This document shows, in pieces, positions 13,871 to 27,750 of a DNA stretch of 64,000 bases. How positions within the stretch are numbered: position 1 is the stretch's first letter; every line of letters begins with the position of its first letter. The stretch lies in assembly GCA_007844125.1 (NCBI GenBank), contig CM017562.1, positions 62,978,010-63,042,009 of the forward strand. Direction: 5' to 3'. This stretch comes from Sinonovacula constricta (taxonomy: Eukaryota; Mollusca; Bivalvia; Cardiida; Solecurtidae). Made by a program: the position numbers and the translations under genes. A model generated the notes under the pieces. That model was not told the DNA's origin and did no database searches. It worked only from the letters and a program-made list of their open reading frames with translations.

Positions 13871-15664
13871 ATTGTACCTTTTATTTTTAAAACACCCGTC
13901 ATTCTTAATGTCGTCAATTTAGCATCGTTTTTTTTTTTCTAAAGTGGGATTAATATTTCATCAAACTAGGTGATTTACAATTGTTTTGTGTTTCAAACGG
14001 ATTTAAAGTGATGTCACGGGATTATACATATTATTTCTTTTAAGTATATAAGCCGTTCATGTTTTAAAATAGTCTGGGGAATCTACTATAAACATCTGAG
14101 TCAACAATTATCAGTGTGTGACCAAACACTTTTTATTACGAAAACAAAAAATATGAATGCAGAAATCGTTTCACGAGTTTTTGGTCTTTTTATGATTTCG
14201 ATTAAACCTTACTTAACATTGGTAGTAACATCTGCCTGTAATTGTAAAAGGACAGACTTGCTAATACGCCCTACAGCCCACACACGGACGCCACTTAATA
14301 GGAAACCAGGGAGCACGAGCACGAAAAACTAACATTTCGAAGGACTGAATTAGCCGGCCATTTACATAATTTTATGCCCATTAATTATTGTCCTTGTCGT
14401 TAAGAGACAGTTAGTAAAGAGACAATTTTCTATTGTATAAACTCAAGTATCTGTCTTTCGGTGTTTTGTTTGCCACACATGTATCATTTGTAAAAATGTA
14501 CAATAAAGATACACAATTGTTGTATTTAAATTGACTAAGAAATGTTTCTATAAAATGTTTTCTATTAAATTTCGCGGAAAAAGCTCTGCTATAGTTATGT
14601 GTACACTCACTCATTCATAACTTCAAACAATTGTAATCTTCATTTAATATATTTCTCAATATAAATACATCTAATAAGGCGACTTGCTTCATTGCTAACT
14701 ATTATCCTTCAGTGGATTTGACTTTTTAATAAATAATTTGGAATGAAAAAATTTTTTTTTTTAAACGAATACTTTTATTAAAAAATATTTTTGCATAAAT
14801 GTTGTTTTAAATAAGAAGGACATATGGTTTATTTATTAATATATTTTCGTTATTCTTATAACTTTAATCCAAAACTTGAATATAAAAATCAAATGCAAGA
14901 CAGCATTATCAAAAAAATAATTATCCTGCCCGCAAAAAATACTATTTTGGAAGAACATAAAGGCAACAAAAACCAGTAACAAAAAAGAAGGCTTTGATTA
15001 AATAATTCCACAATCCAAATCTTTCAAATGAAATATATTGTTTCAAAAATTAAAATCGCAACCATATTGGTGCAGTTTTTTCTAAACGATGCCTATTTGA
15101 ATCCAACAAAAGTTGGAAAGTTATAAGACAAGGTCAAAAAAGAAACATTTTCCCGGTACATGTTATCAAGATTAATGAAATGAGAATTTCGTCTATTGAT
15201 GCTGATAGGTTAATTTTATATTATAGAGCAAATGTGATGCATTGATGTTCTCGGCAATATCGCATGTCCAGTCTGTGTCTAAATCACACACATAAGTTGT
15301 ACTACTGTGATGACAGCATATATTCCATTGCAGAAAATAAATGCATTTCGTTTCATCTGAGAAATGACGTTATTGTTTTTTTTTAATCTGGGATGTATGC
15401 AACAACATGCAATAACGTAGTCAACATTTAAAGAACAAAAATAAATCCGACACTATGACATTGTCCAGCGAGAGTTTCAACATTTTTTTAAATATTTTTA
15501 AAGCACTAGATATATGTAGACTCATGCAAGTTAAGTGCAAAAGTGAACACTTCATAGTCTGAGTGATGAACAGCCAGGTGTATATATAATTTCCAATACA
15601 GGCGTTTAACATGTTTAATACTATTCATCAACATCAGCCACTCATATTGAAAGATCAATACTAA

Positions 15665-15666
<2 letters not shown>
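13871..15666. other. No gene seen
   Basis: AT-rich DNA with several A/T homopolymers. A few 60-70-codon frames without motifs. Confidence 0.5.

Positions 15667-15714
<48 letters not shown>
15667..15714. repeat. Homopolymer of 48 G
   Basis: An uninterrupted G run flanked by CTAAGA and TTGTTG. Its length in the assembly may not be exact. It makes a proline-only stretch on the complementary strand that has no coding meaning. Confidence 0.95.
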
Positions 15715-15716
<2 letters not shown>

Positions 15717-15935
15717 GTTGTCCATAATGTGCACAACGTCATAGTTTTCCAACGCTTTTCAGATTTTTTGTTAGATTTTTAAAGGGGTTGGATGCAATGT
15801 AGACCAAGTTTTTAGGAACAAAGACAAAACACTGTCCTTTCAGTTTGACTCTAAAGATTAACGAGAAATACATTGATATTATTACATATATACATGTACT
15901 ATGTATCCACTAAATGTGGACATCCAATTATTATG

Positions 15936-16165
15936 GATGGGACGCTCCTGGCCGAGCGGTTAGAGTCGCCGACTTGTAACTTCTCGCTTCGTCACCGCGT
16001 GAGTTCGAATCCCGTTCATGGAGGTAGATTTTCAAGCTAAAGCGCGGTGTGCCGGTGCTTCTACACATGGATATGGGATCTTCCTCTACCAATAATTAGC
16101 TGGACGTCGCCAATATGAGCATGGATGTGTCGCTGTGATGTAAGCAAGAACAAAAGAAGTAAAGG
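15936..16165 (+). mobile_element. tRNA-derived SINE
   Basis: A tRNA-like head carries A box TGGCCGAGCGG at 15949-15959 and B box AGTTCGAATCC at 16002-16012. The tail has CGGTGTGCCGGTGCTTC and ends in an A-rich stretch near 16140-16165. The acceptor-stem halves do not pair, so it is not a functional tRNA. No clear target-site duplication was seen. Confidence 0.6.
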
Positions 16166-17431
16166 CAAAACAATACTCGGCTAGCTGACGATATAAACTG
16201 GAGAAAAAAATAAGTATTTTTGTCACAATATTGACCGTTATTGTCGGGTTGTATCAGATCCTTACCTTATGGCCATGTATGTTACTGTGTTGTCGGTGGA
16301 ATAATTTAGTACATTTTTTTGGACTATGACTGGTAAGGATTTCACAAGTGAGTGGCATTTTCTTTAATTATTGCGACTAAAAATACCATTAAAAATTATT
16401 GCATCTTAAATACAGGAAATGTAAATCAATTACGAGAACACTTGGGTTAGGTAGGTTATGTGATTGATTTAAAAACATTAATTACTATTGTGAAAAGCAT
16501 AAAACACTTAAAGCCTACTGGATTAAATGCTCTGGATTGACAAACATATATTCAGTTGACCAATACGCTTCTAGTAATGTGTCTTTTACAGGTAATGCTA
16601 CATATGCGCTTAAAATGGTATACAATTAATACTTATATAGTTTGTTGATAATTGTTCACAATAAAGATTATATAATTAACCTAGACATCAGTACAAATAT
16701 AATATATCTACATCAAAATAGATAATGTCAGCTATGTATCAAAACGATAAGCATAATTCAAAATATTGCAATATATCGGTCTGTTTTTCGACGAACCAAA
16801 TACCAGATTTGTCAAATCATTTCAAATAACGTTCTCTGAACGAGTCACTTCTGGGACCTATATATCAGTCTAGAAATCTACAAATAAGATTCACAGTGAA
16901 AAATGAAACCAATTCAAGAAACATTTTGCCACATTGAAGGAGATTTGCCTCCAATAGATATTATTACTATGGACATAGTAAGATTTATGTGTCTTAATCT
17001 CGAATTTCTAGATGTTAATATTGGCATACTTTATTTCTACTATACTTGTCATAATAGCTAAATTGGGATTTGTAACGGTTTTACAGACACTTTACGATGG
17101 GTAATATATACGTTGATCTTATAAAATCTTATCTCTGATTATTCTTCATAGTGTGCATTTTGAACACTTTAGATAAAAATGAATAAATGTATGCATGGCA
17201 TAGGCTTCCGTCTAACGACATATACATATATCAGTGTCACATATAACGTTTATGTTGAGCATAGTTCTAATAGATAATTGTATGATAGTGGTCGGTGTGT
17301 GTTGCATTTAAATGAAACCAAATAATATTTTGCTTAAAACACAAAAGCAGCGTTGATGATACATACGCATTCTTTCATCGTGAATTATATGTTTATCACA
17401 CTGATACGTTTTACGAATACTGTTTCAAGAC
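16166..17431. other. No gene seen
   Basis: AT-rich spacer between a SINE and a satellite. No repeat or motif stands out. Confidence 0.5.
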
Positions 17432-19942
17432 CAATATCAGGATCCCACATAGTTCCACTGGGATAAGTATTACCTTACAATATGAGGATCCCACACAGTT
17501 CCACTGGTAGAAGTATTACCTTACAATATGAGGATCCCCCACAGTTCCACTGGGATAAGTATTACTTAACAATATCAGGATCCCACACAGTCTCACTGGG
17601 AGAAGTAATACCTAACAATATCAGGATCCCACACAGTTTCACTGGGATAAGTATTATCTAACAATATCAGTATCCCACACAGTTCCACTGGGAGAAGTAA
17701 TACCTAACAATATCAGGATCCCCCACAGTTCCACTGGGAGAAGTATTACCTAACAATATCAGTATCCCACACAGTTCCACTGGTAGAAGTATTACCTTAC
17801 AATATGAGGATCCCACACAGTTCCACTGGGATAAGTATTACCTAACAATATCAGGATCCCATACAGTCTCACTGGGAGAAGTAATACCTAACAATATCAG
17901 GATCCCACACAGTTTCACTGGGATAAGTATTATCTAACAATATCAGGATCCCACACAGTCTCACTGGGAGAAGTAATACCTAACAATATCAGGATCCCAC
18001 ACAGTTTCACTGGGATAAGTATTATCTAACAATATCAGGATCCCACACAGTTTCACTGGGATAAGTATTACCTAACAATATCAGGATCCCATACAGTCTC
18101 ACTGGGAGAAGTAATACCTAACAATATCAGGATCCCACACAGTTTCACTGGGATAAGTATTATCTAACAATATCAGTATCCCACACAGTTCCACTGGGAG
18201 AAGTAATACCTAACAATATCAGGATCCCCCACAGTTCCACTGGGAGAAGTATTACCTAACAATATCAGTATCCCACACAGTTCCACTGGTAGAAGTATTA
18301 CCTTACAATATGAGGATCCCACACAGTTCCACTGGGATAAGTATTACCTAACAATATCAGGATCCCACACAGTCTCACTGGGAGAAGTAATACCTAACAA
18401 TATCAGGATCCCACACAGTTTCACTGGGATAAGTATTATCTAACAATATCAGGATCCCACACAGTCTCACTGGGAGAAGAAATACCTAACAATATCAGGA
18501 TCCCACACAGTTCCACTGGGATAAGTATTACCTAACAATATCAGGATCCCACACAGTCCCACCGGGAGAAGTATTACCTTACAATATGAGAATCCCACAC
18601 ATTTCCACTGGGATAAGTATTATCTCACAATATCAGGATCCCACACAGTCCCACCGGGAGAAGTATTACCTTACAATATGAGGATCCCACACAGTTCCAC
18701 TGGGATAAGTATTACCTAACAATATCAGGATCCCACACAGTTCCACTGGGAGAAGTATTACCTAACAATATCGGGATCCCACACAGTCCCACCGGGAGAA
18801 GTATTACCTTACAATATGAGGATCCCACACAGTCCCACCGGGAGAAGTATTACCTAACAATATCAGGATCCCACACAGTTCCACTGGGATAAGTATTACC
18901 TAACAATATCGGGATCCCACACAGTCCCACCGGGAGAAGTATTACCTTACAATATGAGGATCCCACACAGTCCCACCGGGGGAAGTATTACCTAACAATA
19001 TCAGGATCCCCACACAGTTCCACTGGGATAAGTATTACCTAACAATATCAGGATCCCACACAGTCTCACTGGGAGAAGTAATACCTAACAATATCAGGAT
19101 CCCACACAGTTTCACTTGGAGAAGTATTACCTAACAATATCAGGATCCCACACAGTCTCACTGGGAGAAGTAATACCTAACAATATCAGGATCCCACACA
19201 GTTCCACTGGGATAAGTATTACCTATCAATATCAGGATCCCACACAGTCACACTGGGAGAAGTATTACCTAACAATATGAGGATCCCACACAGTTTCACT
19301 GGGAGAAGTATTACCTAACAATATCAGGATCCCACACAGTCCCACCGGGAGAAATATTACCTAACAATATGAGGATCCCACACAGTTCCACTGGGAGAAG
19401 TATTACCTAACAATATCAGGATCCCACACAGTCCCACTGGGAGAAGTATTACCTAACAATATGAGGATCCCACACAGTTCCACTGGGAGAAGTATTACCT
19501 AACAATATCAGTATCCCACACAGTTCCATTGGGAGATGTATTACCAAGCAATATCAGGATCCCACACAGTCCCACCGGGAGAAGTATTACCTTACAATAT
19601 CAGGATCCCACACAGTTCCACTGGGAGAAGTATTACCTAACAATATGAGGATCCCACACAGTTCCACTGGGAGAAGTATTACCTAACAATATCAGTATCC
19701 CACACAGTTCCATTGGGAGAAGTATTACCAAGCAATATCAGGATCCCACACAGTCCCACCGGGAGAAGTATTACCTTACAATATCAGGATCCCACACAGT
19801 CCCACCGGGAGAAGTATTACCTTACAATATCAGTATCCCACACAGTTCCACTGGGAGAAGTATTACCTTACAATATCAGGATCCCACACAGTTCCACTGG
19901 GAGAAGTATTACCTTACAATATCAGGATCCCACACAGTCCCT
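17432..19942. repeat. 46-bp satellite B, about 54 copies, with higher-order repeats
   Basis: The unit carries CAATATCAGGATCCCACACA then GTTCCACTGGGAGAAGTATT. Two unit types (GGATAAGTATTA and GGAGAAGTAATA) often alternate, giving 92-bp dimers. A stretch around 17,640-17,900 recurs 506 bp (11 units) later, and a 184-bp (4-unit) block repeats near 19,526 and 19,710. It shares no sequence with the 11.6-kb satellite despite the same period. A frame that leaves the array at 19.7-20.0 kb is not a gene. Confidence 0.95.
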
Positions 19943-20353
19943 CAGAGATCAATGTTACCTTAGTAAAGTAAAACATCAACTACGTTTCTTTGGCACTTGT
20001 TCATTATGTGACATTGTTTTTTAAAAAAAAACTTCTGTATTAAAATCAACACTCTTGTCGTTGCAGCTTGACTTACACAAACATTTACACTTAATTATAG
20101 CTTCTGGTATTTGTTTAAGTGGGATAGATTATTTAGCAGAGTGTTATAGATACTCAAAGAAATATAACACAGCTCTAATTATACGTCCTTTTATACTGAT
20201 CGTAGAAAACCTACAATGTCATGACAGATAAAAACAAACAAAAATGTCTCCAATTTTCATAAAAAACAATTCCGATAAATACTCTAAAGTAAATTACCAT
20301 ATTTGCATATATTACTATTGACAACATGGAGGAAGTGTTTCGAGAGTGTCCTC

Positions 20354-20371
20354 GTTGTTGTTGTTGTTGTT
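20354..20371. repeat. (GTT)6 microsatellite
   Basis: A short perfect GTT run in otherwise non-repetitive DNA. Confidence 0.85.
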
Positions 20372-21779
20372 CATTCTTACAGTGTTTCTGTTTAATAGCA
20401 CATGTAAATGTTGAAATTTTTCAGGATAGCTTGCCTATGAAGACTGCAGTATTGATTGGAAGGTGATCTATAGGAAAGCTATTCTTGGAGATTAGATGAC
20501 TACTAGTCATGGCATGAAAGCTGAACATTTTGCCTACATCTTCGTAACCAGTAGAGTAATTGCAGACAATCAATGTGTCCATTTTAAACCACTTGTTGAT
20601 GACTACCAACCAAAGTCAGTCAATGACGTCATTAGCTAGTTTTTATAATACGTATTTGTTTGTTCACACTGATCTCTCTATATGATGTGTTAAGCTGCAC
20701 CAATTGTACGTATTTGGATAGGGAATATTGTTTCACCAACAAGCAACGCTGCCGAGGGTGTGACAATTTTCTATATATGGCCATGTAGTAAATAAATTGA
20801 AACTGATTATCCAAATGTTGCTGGTGTGTATGTATTAAACTATTCTGGTCAGTTTTAACATTGCTTATATTCTTTGCAATTTCTTTTCTAAATGTTCTCG
20901 GCATTCAGATGATTGATATGGCCCTCTTTTTTGTTATGTTGTTTGAAAATTGTATATTTACAACCATTTTAACTCGATCTCTATAAATTTAAAAGACCAA
21001 ATATGCAATCGCAACAATAATGTTTCGATTTTTGATACATTTCACTTTTTTAATAATTTTGTAATATTTCATATATGCGGGGTCAAGCAGGGGTATACTT
21101 ATATATATACATTTTGGCGGTCTCTAACAGGTTGACTAAAATATCATGTAGTTTCAGAATCGTCCGAGACAAATGTTTGTGCAAACATTCAAGCATTCAT
21201 CAAATATGAGCGATATCTGTATATAGAATGGCATTATCATTTAAAAAATGAATATAACTCTTTGGTCTTTTTAAAAAAACCTAAAAGGGAAAAATCTTAC
21301 CTTCCTCCAACCACCTTTTAAAAATGACCAATCTGACCTCCTTTATTTTCTCAGACATTCATACTTAATGGTTCATAGAAACCCTTCATAGTTATAAGAG
21401 ACACTAGAGAAATATCTGCATCGCATAGTTTCTTACTAAACATGTACTGTCTGATGTACTTTCTTTTATACTAGTCACTTTCTACAAATAGTTAGGTTGG
21501 TGTAAATGTTGTTAACCGAACAATTTAAGGTATGAATGTTGTTATCACAGGAAATATATTCATTCCATTGTGAAATTTTATCCGACGGTTGTTAGAAGAA
21601 CCTCAAGATTTCATTTTTCTAACGGGGAAGCGACTTTCTTCGTACCACAAATTACTCAAAAGGTTACCAGAAGGGTCATTTAGGTACTTGTAGAAGAAGT
21701 ATTGTGATAGTGCAATAAAACAGGACGAGATAATAAATTACGTTTAACATAGGTAAGTATTTCTTGTATGATGTACGTC

Positions 21780-21782
<3 letters not shown>

Positions 21783-21810
<28 letters not shown>
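21783..21810. repeat. (AT)14 microsatellite
   Basis: A perfect AT dinucleotide run of 28 bp between GC and GATC. Confidence 0.9.
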
Positions 21811-21813
<3 letters not shown>

Positions 21814-22467
21814 CTTGTTTGTAATGGTATGGTACAAATAAAAGCCGTATGTATGTTTCATTTTTTTAAATGGTTTGCGTTCATATCCTGGTTAATTAGA
21901 TGTTTTTCATATTAATTTTGTAGCCTATTGTACTAAAAATATAGTATTTTTAATGAGCCATTCAACGTATTTTACGTTTAATGTGCTAGAAATAATGGAC
22001 AAAATAATACTATCAATACCACACTTGTATCCCATATTTACATGTATCTTTGTCTAACATTGTAAACTTATGTTTGTCTGTATATTTAACAAGAGTGAAC
22101 AAAAATGATCCGCTTGGCTCAGACATTTTATCCATGGGTTTTGCAGTTTTGACAATTTCGAGAATTCTTCGCAAAATTCATATTTTGTAAGCTAAGCCAT
22201 CGGACCAAAACTCGGTGTAGTTTCATGCAATTTTGCCAAGTATGGTAATTGCAGAAGATCTGGTTAATATCTATTCAATTACAACACACGGGTACTTTTA
22301 TAGAGAAGATTGCGGAGACAATGAAAGACCTGACCAGATACCTGATGTGTCATTCTGAGAGACAATATGGCGTTTCTTTTAAAGAATAGCTAGCCGATAA
22401 GAACTTTCAATATTCCTTTTTCCTACTGTCAGGTTCATTTGCTACTTTGACTCTCTTCTAGTAGTTG

Positions 22468-22680
22468 ACAGCGTATCCCAATAAGAGGATTAAACGTGGC
22501 ATCCCAGCACATTACAGGTCTTTGTAGTTCCAAATGGGCTGCTGTCAGAGTTAATTTGCGCACAAGATCTCTCATTCCACGACATAGATTGCACGGACTT
22601 AGTGGATCAGTATCGGATAGGAACTGTTTAATTACCTGTGGATATGAGGAGACAGTCTGTTTGGGCAGTGCCATAGGTTT
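22468..22680 (-). repeat. Dispersed repeat copy 1, with a 79-codon complementary frame
   Basis: Matches 35696-35912 in the same orientation. The best block is GTGGATCAGTATCGG followed by GGAACTGTTTAATTAC. The complementary strand is open for 79 codons (22435-22674) with protein-like composition: QFLSDTDPLSPCNLCRGMRD then HLELQRPVMCWDATFNP. A possible acceptor TATCCACAG precedes VIKQF. It may be an exon or a remnant of a multicopy gene or element. I do not recognise the family. Confidence 0.5.
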
Positions 22681-25600
22681 GTTTTTACTTGTCTATTTGA
22701 AATAATTGGTTAAAAAGCGTGAAATTATACGGATTTAGAAAAGAAACTAATATATCTTACAGATTTACCAGTTTTAAACTTAATTTCACTGTGGTAATGC
22801 ACACCAGAAATTGTTTGTTTCATTCAATCAATACGCCTTAAGTATTGCTTAAAATGCACGCAAGACGATGTAATTATTTAATTTTTGAGTAATTAAGTTC
22901 AATTAATTCCATAGTATATGATAAGAATTTATAATTATTTTCAGGTGTAGCGGACATGCCTAAGTTTGACTTTAAGCGCGTTTTTTTTCAATTTCAGCTT
23001 TAAATTTGCACACAGGTTATAACTTTTACATTCTACGTCTATTATTTTGTGCGATTTATTTCCATATAACATAAAATCTAAACCGAAAAAGTATGCTTAG
23101 AACCAAAACATGATTGATATCGGCCGCTGAAATGTTTATTTTGATAAATCAGTATTAGTGTTCTTGTACGTGGTAATTAAACTTAATACGAATGCAAACA
23201 TCTTAAACGTATAGTCCTGGACATTTAGACGCATTTGCGTTATTGTCTTCAGCCATAAAGTCCAATATTTGTGGCTTTAGTTTTACTTTATACACTGACA
23301 ACCAAAATCGTTATCATAAAAGGAATAGTTACAGTCCTGGCACCGTACCCCCTTGTCCAAATTCGTGTATCGTGCGTATTTCTATCGTAAAGGTATCGTA
23401 TGGTAACGTATGGTATCGTGTAACGTGATAGGTCTATCGTAAAGTAACGTAACGAGGCACATCGTAAATGGTACATCGTACCGTAACGGAACGTAACGCT
23501 TATGACTAGACCGTTGTAGCGCAACGGAATGTATAGTATGGTAACGTAACACAAGGAGAATTGTACTGTGCCGACACATAATTCTTTGATACGTATAAAC
23601 ATATATTGTAACATTATAATGCTCATACAATAGTTCATCGGCAACCTAAATGCCATAACGCTATACAAATACAAAACAGCTGTCAAAGGAAACTAAACTA
23701 TATATTACATATCTGGTACATGCATACTATCGGTGAGCATATTTTTAAATGCGAATTAACATTGCACACTTATGAAATTTTCATCCTTATAACTTCAATT
23801 ACAAGATGCGTAGATTGGATATGAATGGACGTTTACGAAAGTAATCATGACAACAAGGGGAGTGATTCTGGTTATTTACCCACGCTTTTTTGAAAATTAA
23901 GAGCAGTTTGACGTAATTGGAATAAACATGCAGCTGGAAAAGATAGCTATAACACAATCTAGCACTATGTCAACTTATGGAAAAGACATTTGTCTCAAAT
24001 ATGGGATTCAAATGATACGGCTCATATACAATGCAGATTGTTAATAATTTATAAAAAAATAATTATAATAACAACAATATTTCTTATATTTTCTGTTACA
24101 TTGTAAGCAAATAGTATAATTGATTATTACCTTTTTTGCGATGCAAATGCTTATTATGTTGCCTAACTTTGTTAAGTTGCCTAACTTTGACCTTGATTGG
24201 AACACTCCCTAAACCGTTTAAATCAACAGAATTGTGCCGACTGACTGTTCCAATGCGGTAACTGCATTTTCTCTCTTTTCATTATGTTATGTTTCGTTCA
24301 ATTTGTTTTGTGACTTACATAGATTGTAAATTTATCTTAGTTGTGCAATAAATGAAGCAATTCATGTTATACGCATTAATTCAGCGTTTTCATCTAAATC
24401 TCAAAGAAGCAAAATGAACACAAAACGGTTCTTTTAATGTATATGGTCATGGGAAAATGTAACTGCAAGGAAAATGTAAATGTGTGATAACTGAAAATCG
24501 GTCCACTGTTCGACCTATTGAAATTAGAGTTAAATTCAAAGTAATGTCTAGATTAAGGATTTTCTTTCTTTTAAAAATTTTGAAATCACTATGACAAAGA
24601 AACAAATGGCTACTATAAAATATATACCATTGCTTCGTTATATACTCGTTTTGTTAGTCTGTCGGACATTAACCATGTTTAAATACTCGAGTGGCCAAAT
24701 CGTCAATAAATGGATTAAGCTTATACAACCATACTGCATCATCGAAAGTATTGTTGACAGTATATATGACTTTCTTTGTAGTACTAGTTCATACTTTTAA
24801 AAAGAGATATGTAATAGTAAGTCAGGTTTATGACTATATCTTATTGTTAAAGAGTCACACACGCGATTTATACAAACTTGTATTATATTCTATTTTCCAT
24901 TATGGAAACGTCTGAAGGAGCTTTGTCCTACTGGATTTAAGATAATGCGTAGTGTTTTCCAACATGGAGCTTAATATGAAGCAGGTTAGAATTAGTCGAT
25001 GTATCAAATATTTGAAATAAGTAACAATTATTTTATTAATTTATAGCGGAAAATGGGGTAGGATTTAAGTCGCATAAATATTTTACATTTATTATTCATC
25101 AATGAGGACATGAACTGTAAAAAAACTACGCTAAATTTTAAATGTCCGTGATACAGCGTTTATTTCAATTTTAAAATTGTCTCTTATTTTGTTCATTTAG
25201 ATTTTTCAGTCTAGATGATAATTACTGCTTCTTTCAGCCCAAGTCGATAGTCGTGTGCAACCTTTGCAACCATTTTTGACATTGAATATTGGAGTATTTC
25301 AGATATCTTGTTTGGTAATGATATCATCTTGACAACTTGCATTGAATTCAACATGGAAAATACAGACAGCCAAACAACTGTGAGCAAACTTGTACATGCT
25401 TGCATATGAAGTAGACTCAGCTATATTTTATCTGCATTCACAGATGTGTCGTCTCAAAGGCTTTCAATGTCAGGTATGAGTAGGTCTGGTGAGCCTATGA
25501 GTACTGTAGGACAGCGAATGGTTCTGATAAGCGGCAGTTACACTTTAACTAAAGAGAAACTGTTTCCCATCAAAGTAATAGATGAAAATGCTCATTTGTT

Positions 25601-27750
25601 AAAGTGGACCAAATCTGTTTAAATAACCGCAATGCATATGTGAGAAGGAACAAAAGGGTGTTGATGTGTTGGGGTTAGTTACATTTATGATCGCCCAACC
25701 AACGTTTAAAGATATATATAATAGTATGTCTCAGTTTTAAGAACGTTGTGCACCCATTTTCACAGACTCTGCATATTTCAGTTATTTATCATCAACATTC
25801 TACATACAGAATTTTATAAGACAGTGTACCCTTATTAAGGAATGGACAATCACAAAAATGACACAAATGTAAATATTACTAAAAAATACTTGATCTTGAA
25901 ACTCTTATCGCTTCTCTAACGGAATATGACAAAACGCATTGGGTTATATGATAAATCTTAGCGTATGTTATTATTTTTCATTTGTGAAAGTATTAAATTA
26001 TATAGATTCCAAAATATAAATACTAAATAGGGATACAAAGTATCAGCGATATCAATTATCAGCAAATGCAGGCACTAAATTGTGTCCTATGACTGACAAG
26101 CTCATTAAGACAAAAGGGGACATTAACAAGATTAACAGCCTCGTTTATACCTATAAAACCTTTTCCCACCGAATACCGATAGTGCTTAACAGCCATTTAG
26201 ATCTGGTCTTGTGACTGGAAGACAATTAATTGACAAGAATCCATGGGAGCCACTCAAACGCACTCAAATGCATTTGATGTATTCATGACCACCACCTATA
26301 TTAAAATATCATAAAATAGAAAGAAAAAAAGAAACATGATAGAATGCCTCGGAATATTTACAACAAAGGTTTAAAAATAATGATAAATGTTCGTAAGACG
26401 TTTAATCTCTTCTCAATGTTAAAAAGAAAACCGAAGTACAATGTATCTTCCTTTGTTAAAAACACCGGTTTGATTGGTCGCTACATGCCCGGTAATCGTA
26501 ATGGCGGTAACTCAATAGTCTTTCTTGCGATGATAGAGCCGTTTGTTTAGCTCTAAGCTATATGAACAACGTGGTAGAGAAATAAATATGTTATGGGTTA
26601 ATTTCCCTTACTGGATCACTCGTATTTTGTGTTCAAAGGAGCATATTTCTCATTATTGAATAATGATGATGATGCCTGATTATAGTATAAGATGCAACCA
26701 TGACATTTTGTAATTAAGAGTCAATAAAGATAGTTCGTATAACATATTTATGAAAGTAAATCCAAATAGAAATTAAATAGATTAAGCTTATGTGTTCAAT
26801 TAAAATACATACAGGACATTGCAAACAAACATCAACAAACAAACATTCGCCTAAAGAGTCAATCAGCTGGAGAACTGACTGCGGTGCCTTGACCGGTTTA
26901 CAGAGCTTTAGCTTCACACTTAGTGTAAGCTGGCACACAATAAGTATATATGAGAAAGGTCAAACAAAGAAATGAAACATATCAATTTTAAACAAACCAC
27001 TCTAAATAATGATGTTAATGTATAACCTGGTAATGACGTAGTTACGAAAAAGAAGTAGTGGTTTCATTTGAAACAGCAATGTCCACGTGGATGAGAGGGT
27101 AGAATTATAGTATTTAGAAAATTTACTCTTATTAAAATTACGAAACAATCCTAAAGGCGTGAATTAAATGATTAAATAGATCACATGCATAGAAAAATTT
27201 GTACGGCTGTCACACAGCACAAGCAACATTGGTAGGATCATAAATGCGGCAATTTGACATCCTGTGAGAATTACAAAATATTTTTGGGGATAGCAACGGT
27301 TAACCGGTTAACAGATGAACATCACCGAATTCAGGTTAAACGAATTCTAAATGGGTTAACGGATAATCGTATGTATACTGATAAGAGAATCTGTATAATA
27401 ATCTGAATTGTTATTGTTTTTATTGTGTGCAATGATTTGTCAAAAACTTATTATAAGCAATGTCCACAACTCCTCCCACTAATCCACTGTCGTGTGTTTA
27501 AGAACTTGTCGTGTCAGATAGTAGAAGAACAGAGAACAGAAGATATTTTTATTCAGATTTGTACTCATGTACGTCATCGTCTTATAAATACAATATACAA
27601 ATATAGTATCCGGTTTAGTTATTGATATTGAGGAGAAGAAATAATAATGACACTTTATTAAGCTTTTTGTATGATAGTTGCATTATAAAAGAATAACAGA
27701 AACAACATTAGAGAATGAACTTTATGTATTATTAACGTTTATGTTCCTTC
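22681..27750. other. No gene seen over about 5 kb
   Basis: AT-rich DNA with a degenerate ACGTA stretch (listed). GTTCCAATGCGGTAACTGC near 24,247 is one of three copies of a short dispersed word. Short frames show no motif. Confidence 0.5.
23380..23530. repeat. Degenerate ACGTA/TATCGTA-rich stretch
   Basis: Irregular short words (GGTATCGTATGGTAACGTA, CGTAACGGAACGTAACG) recur without a fixed period. It looks like decayed simple-sequence DNA. Overlapping complementary frames here are by-products. Confidence 0.6.

Larger units (their letters stand above)
19943..22467. other. No gene seen
   Basis: Contains only microsatellites (listed) and short AT-rich frames, one of 90 codons on the minus strand (20632-20904) with no recognisable motif. 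Confidence 0.5.

Noticed and set aside
15506..15742. Polyproline frame across the G run
   Set aside because: A homopolymer translation with random flanks.
15936..16030. Functional tRNA gene
   Set aside because: A and B boxes are present but the stems do not pair and a SINE body follows.
23288..23686. 132-codon complementary frame
   Set aside because: It comes from the degenerate ACGTA-rich stretch (RYGT-type repeats) and has no domain.
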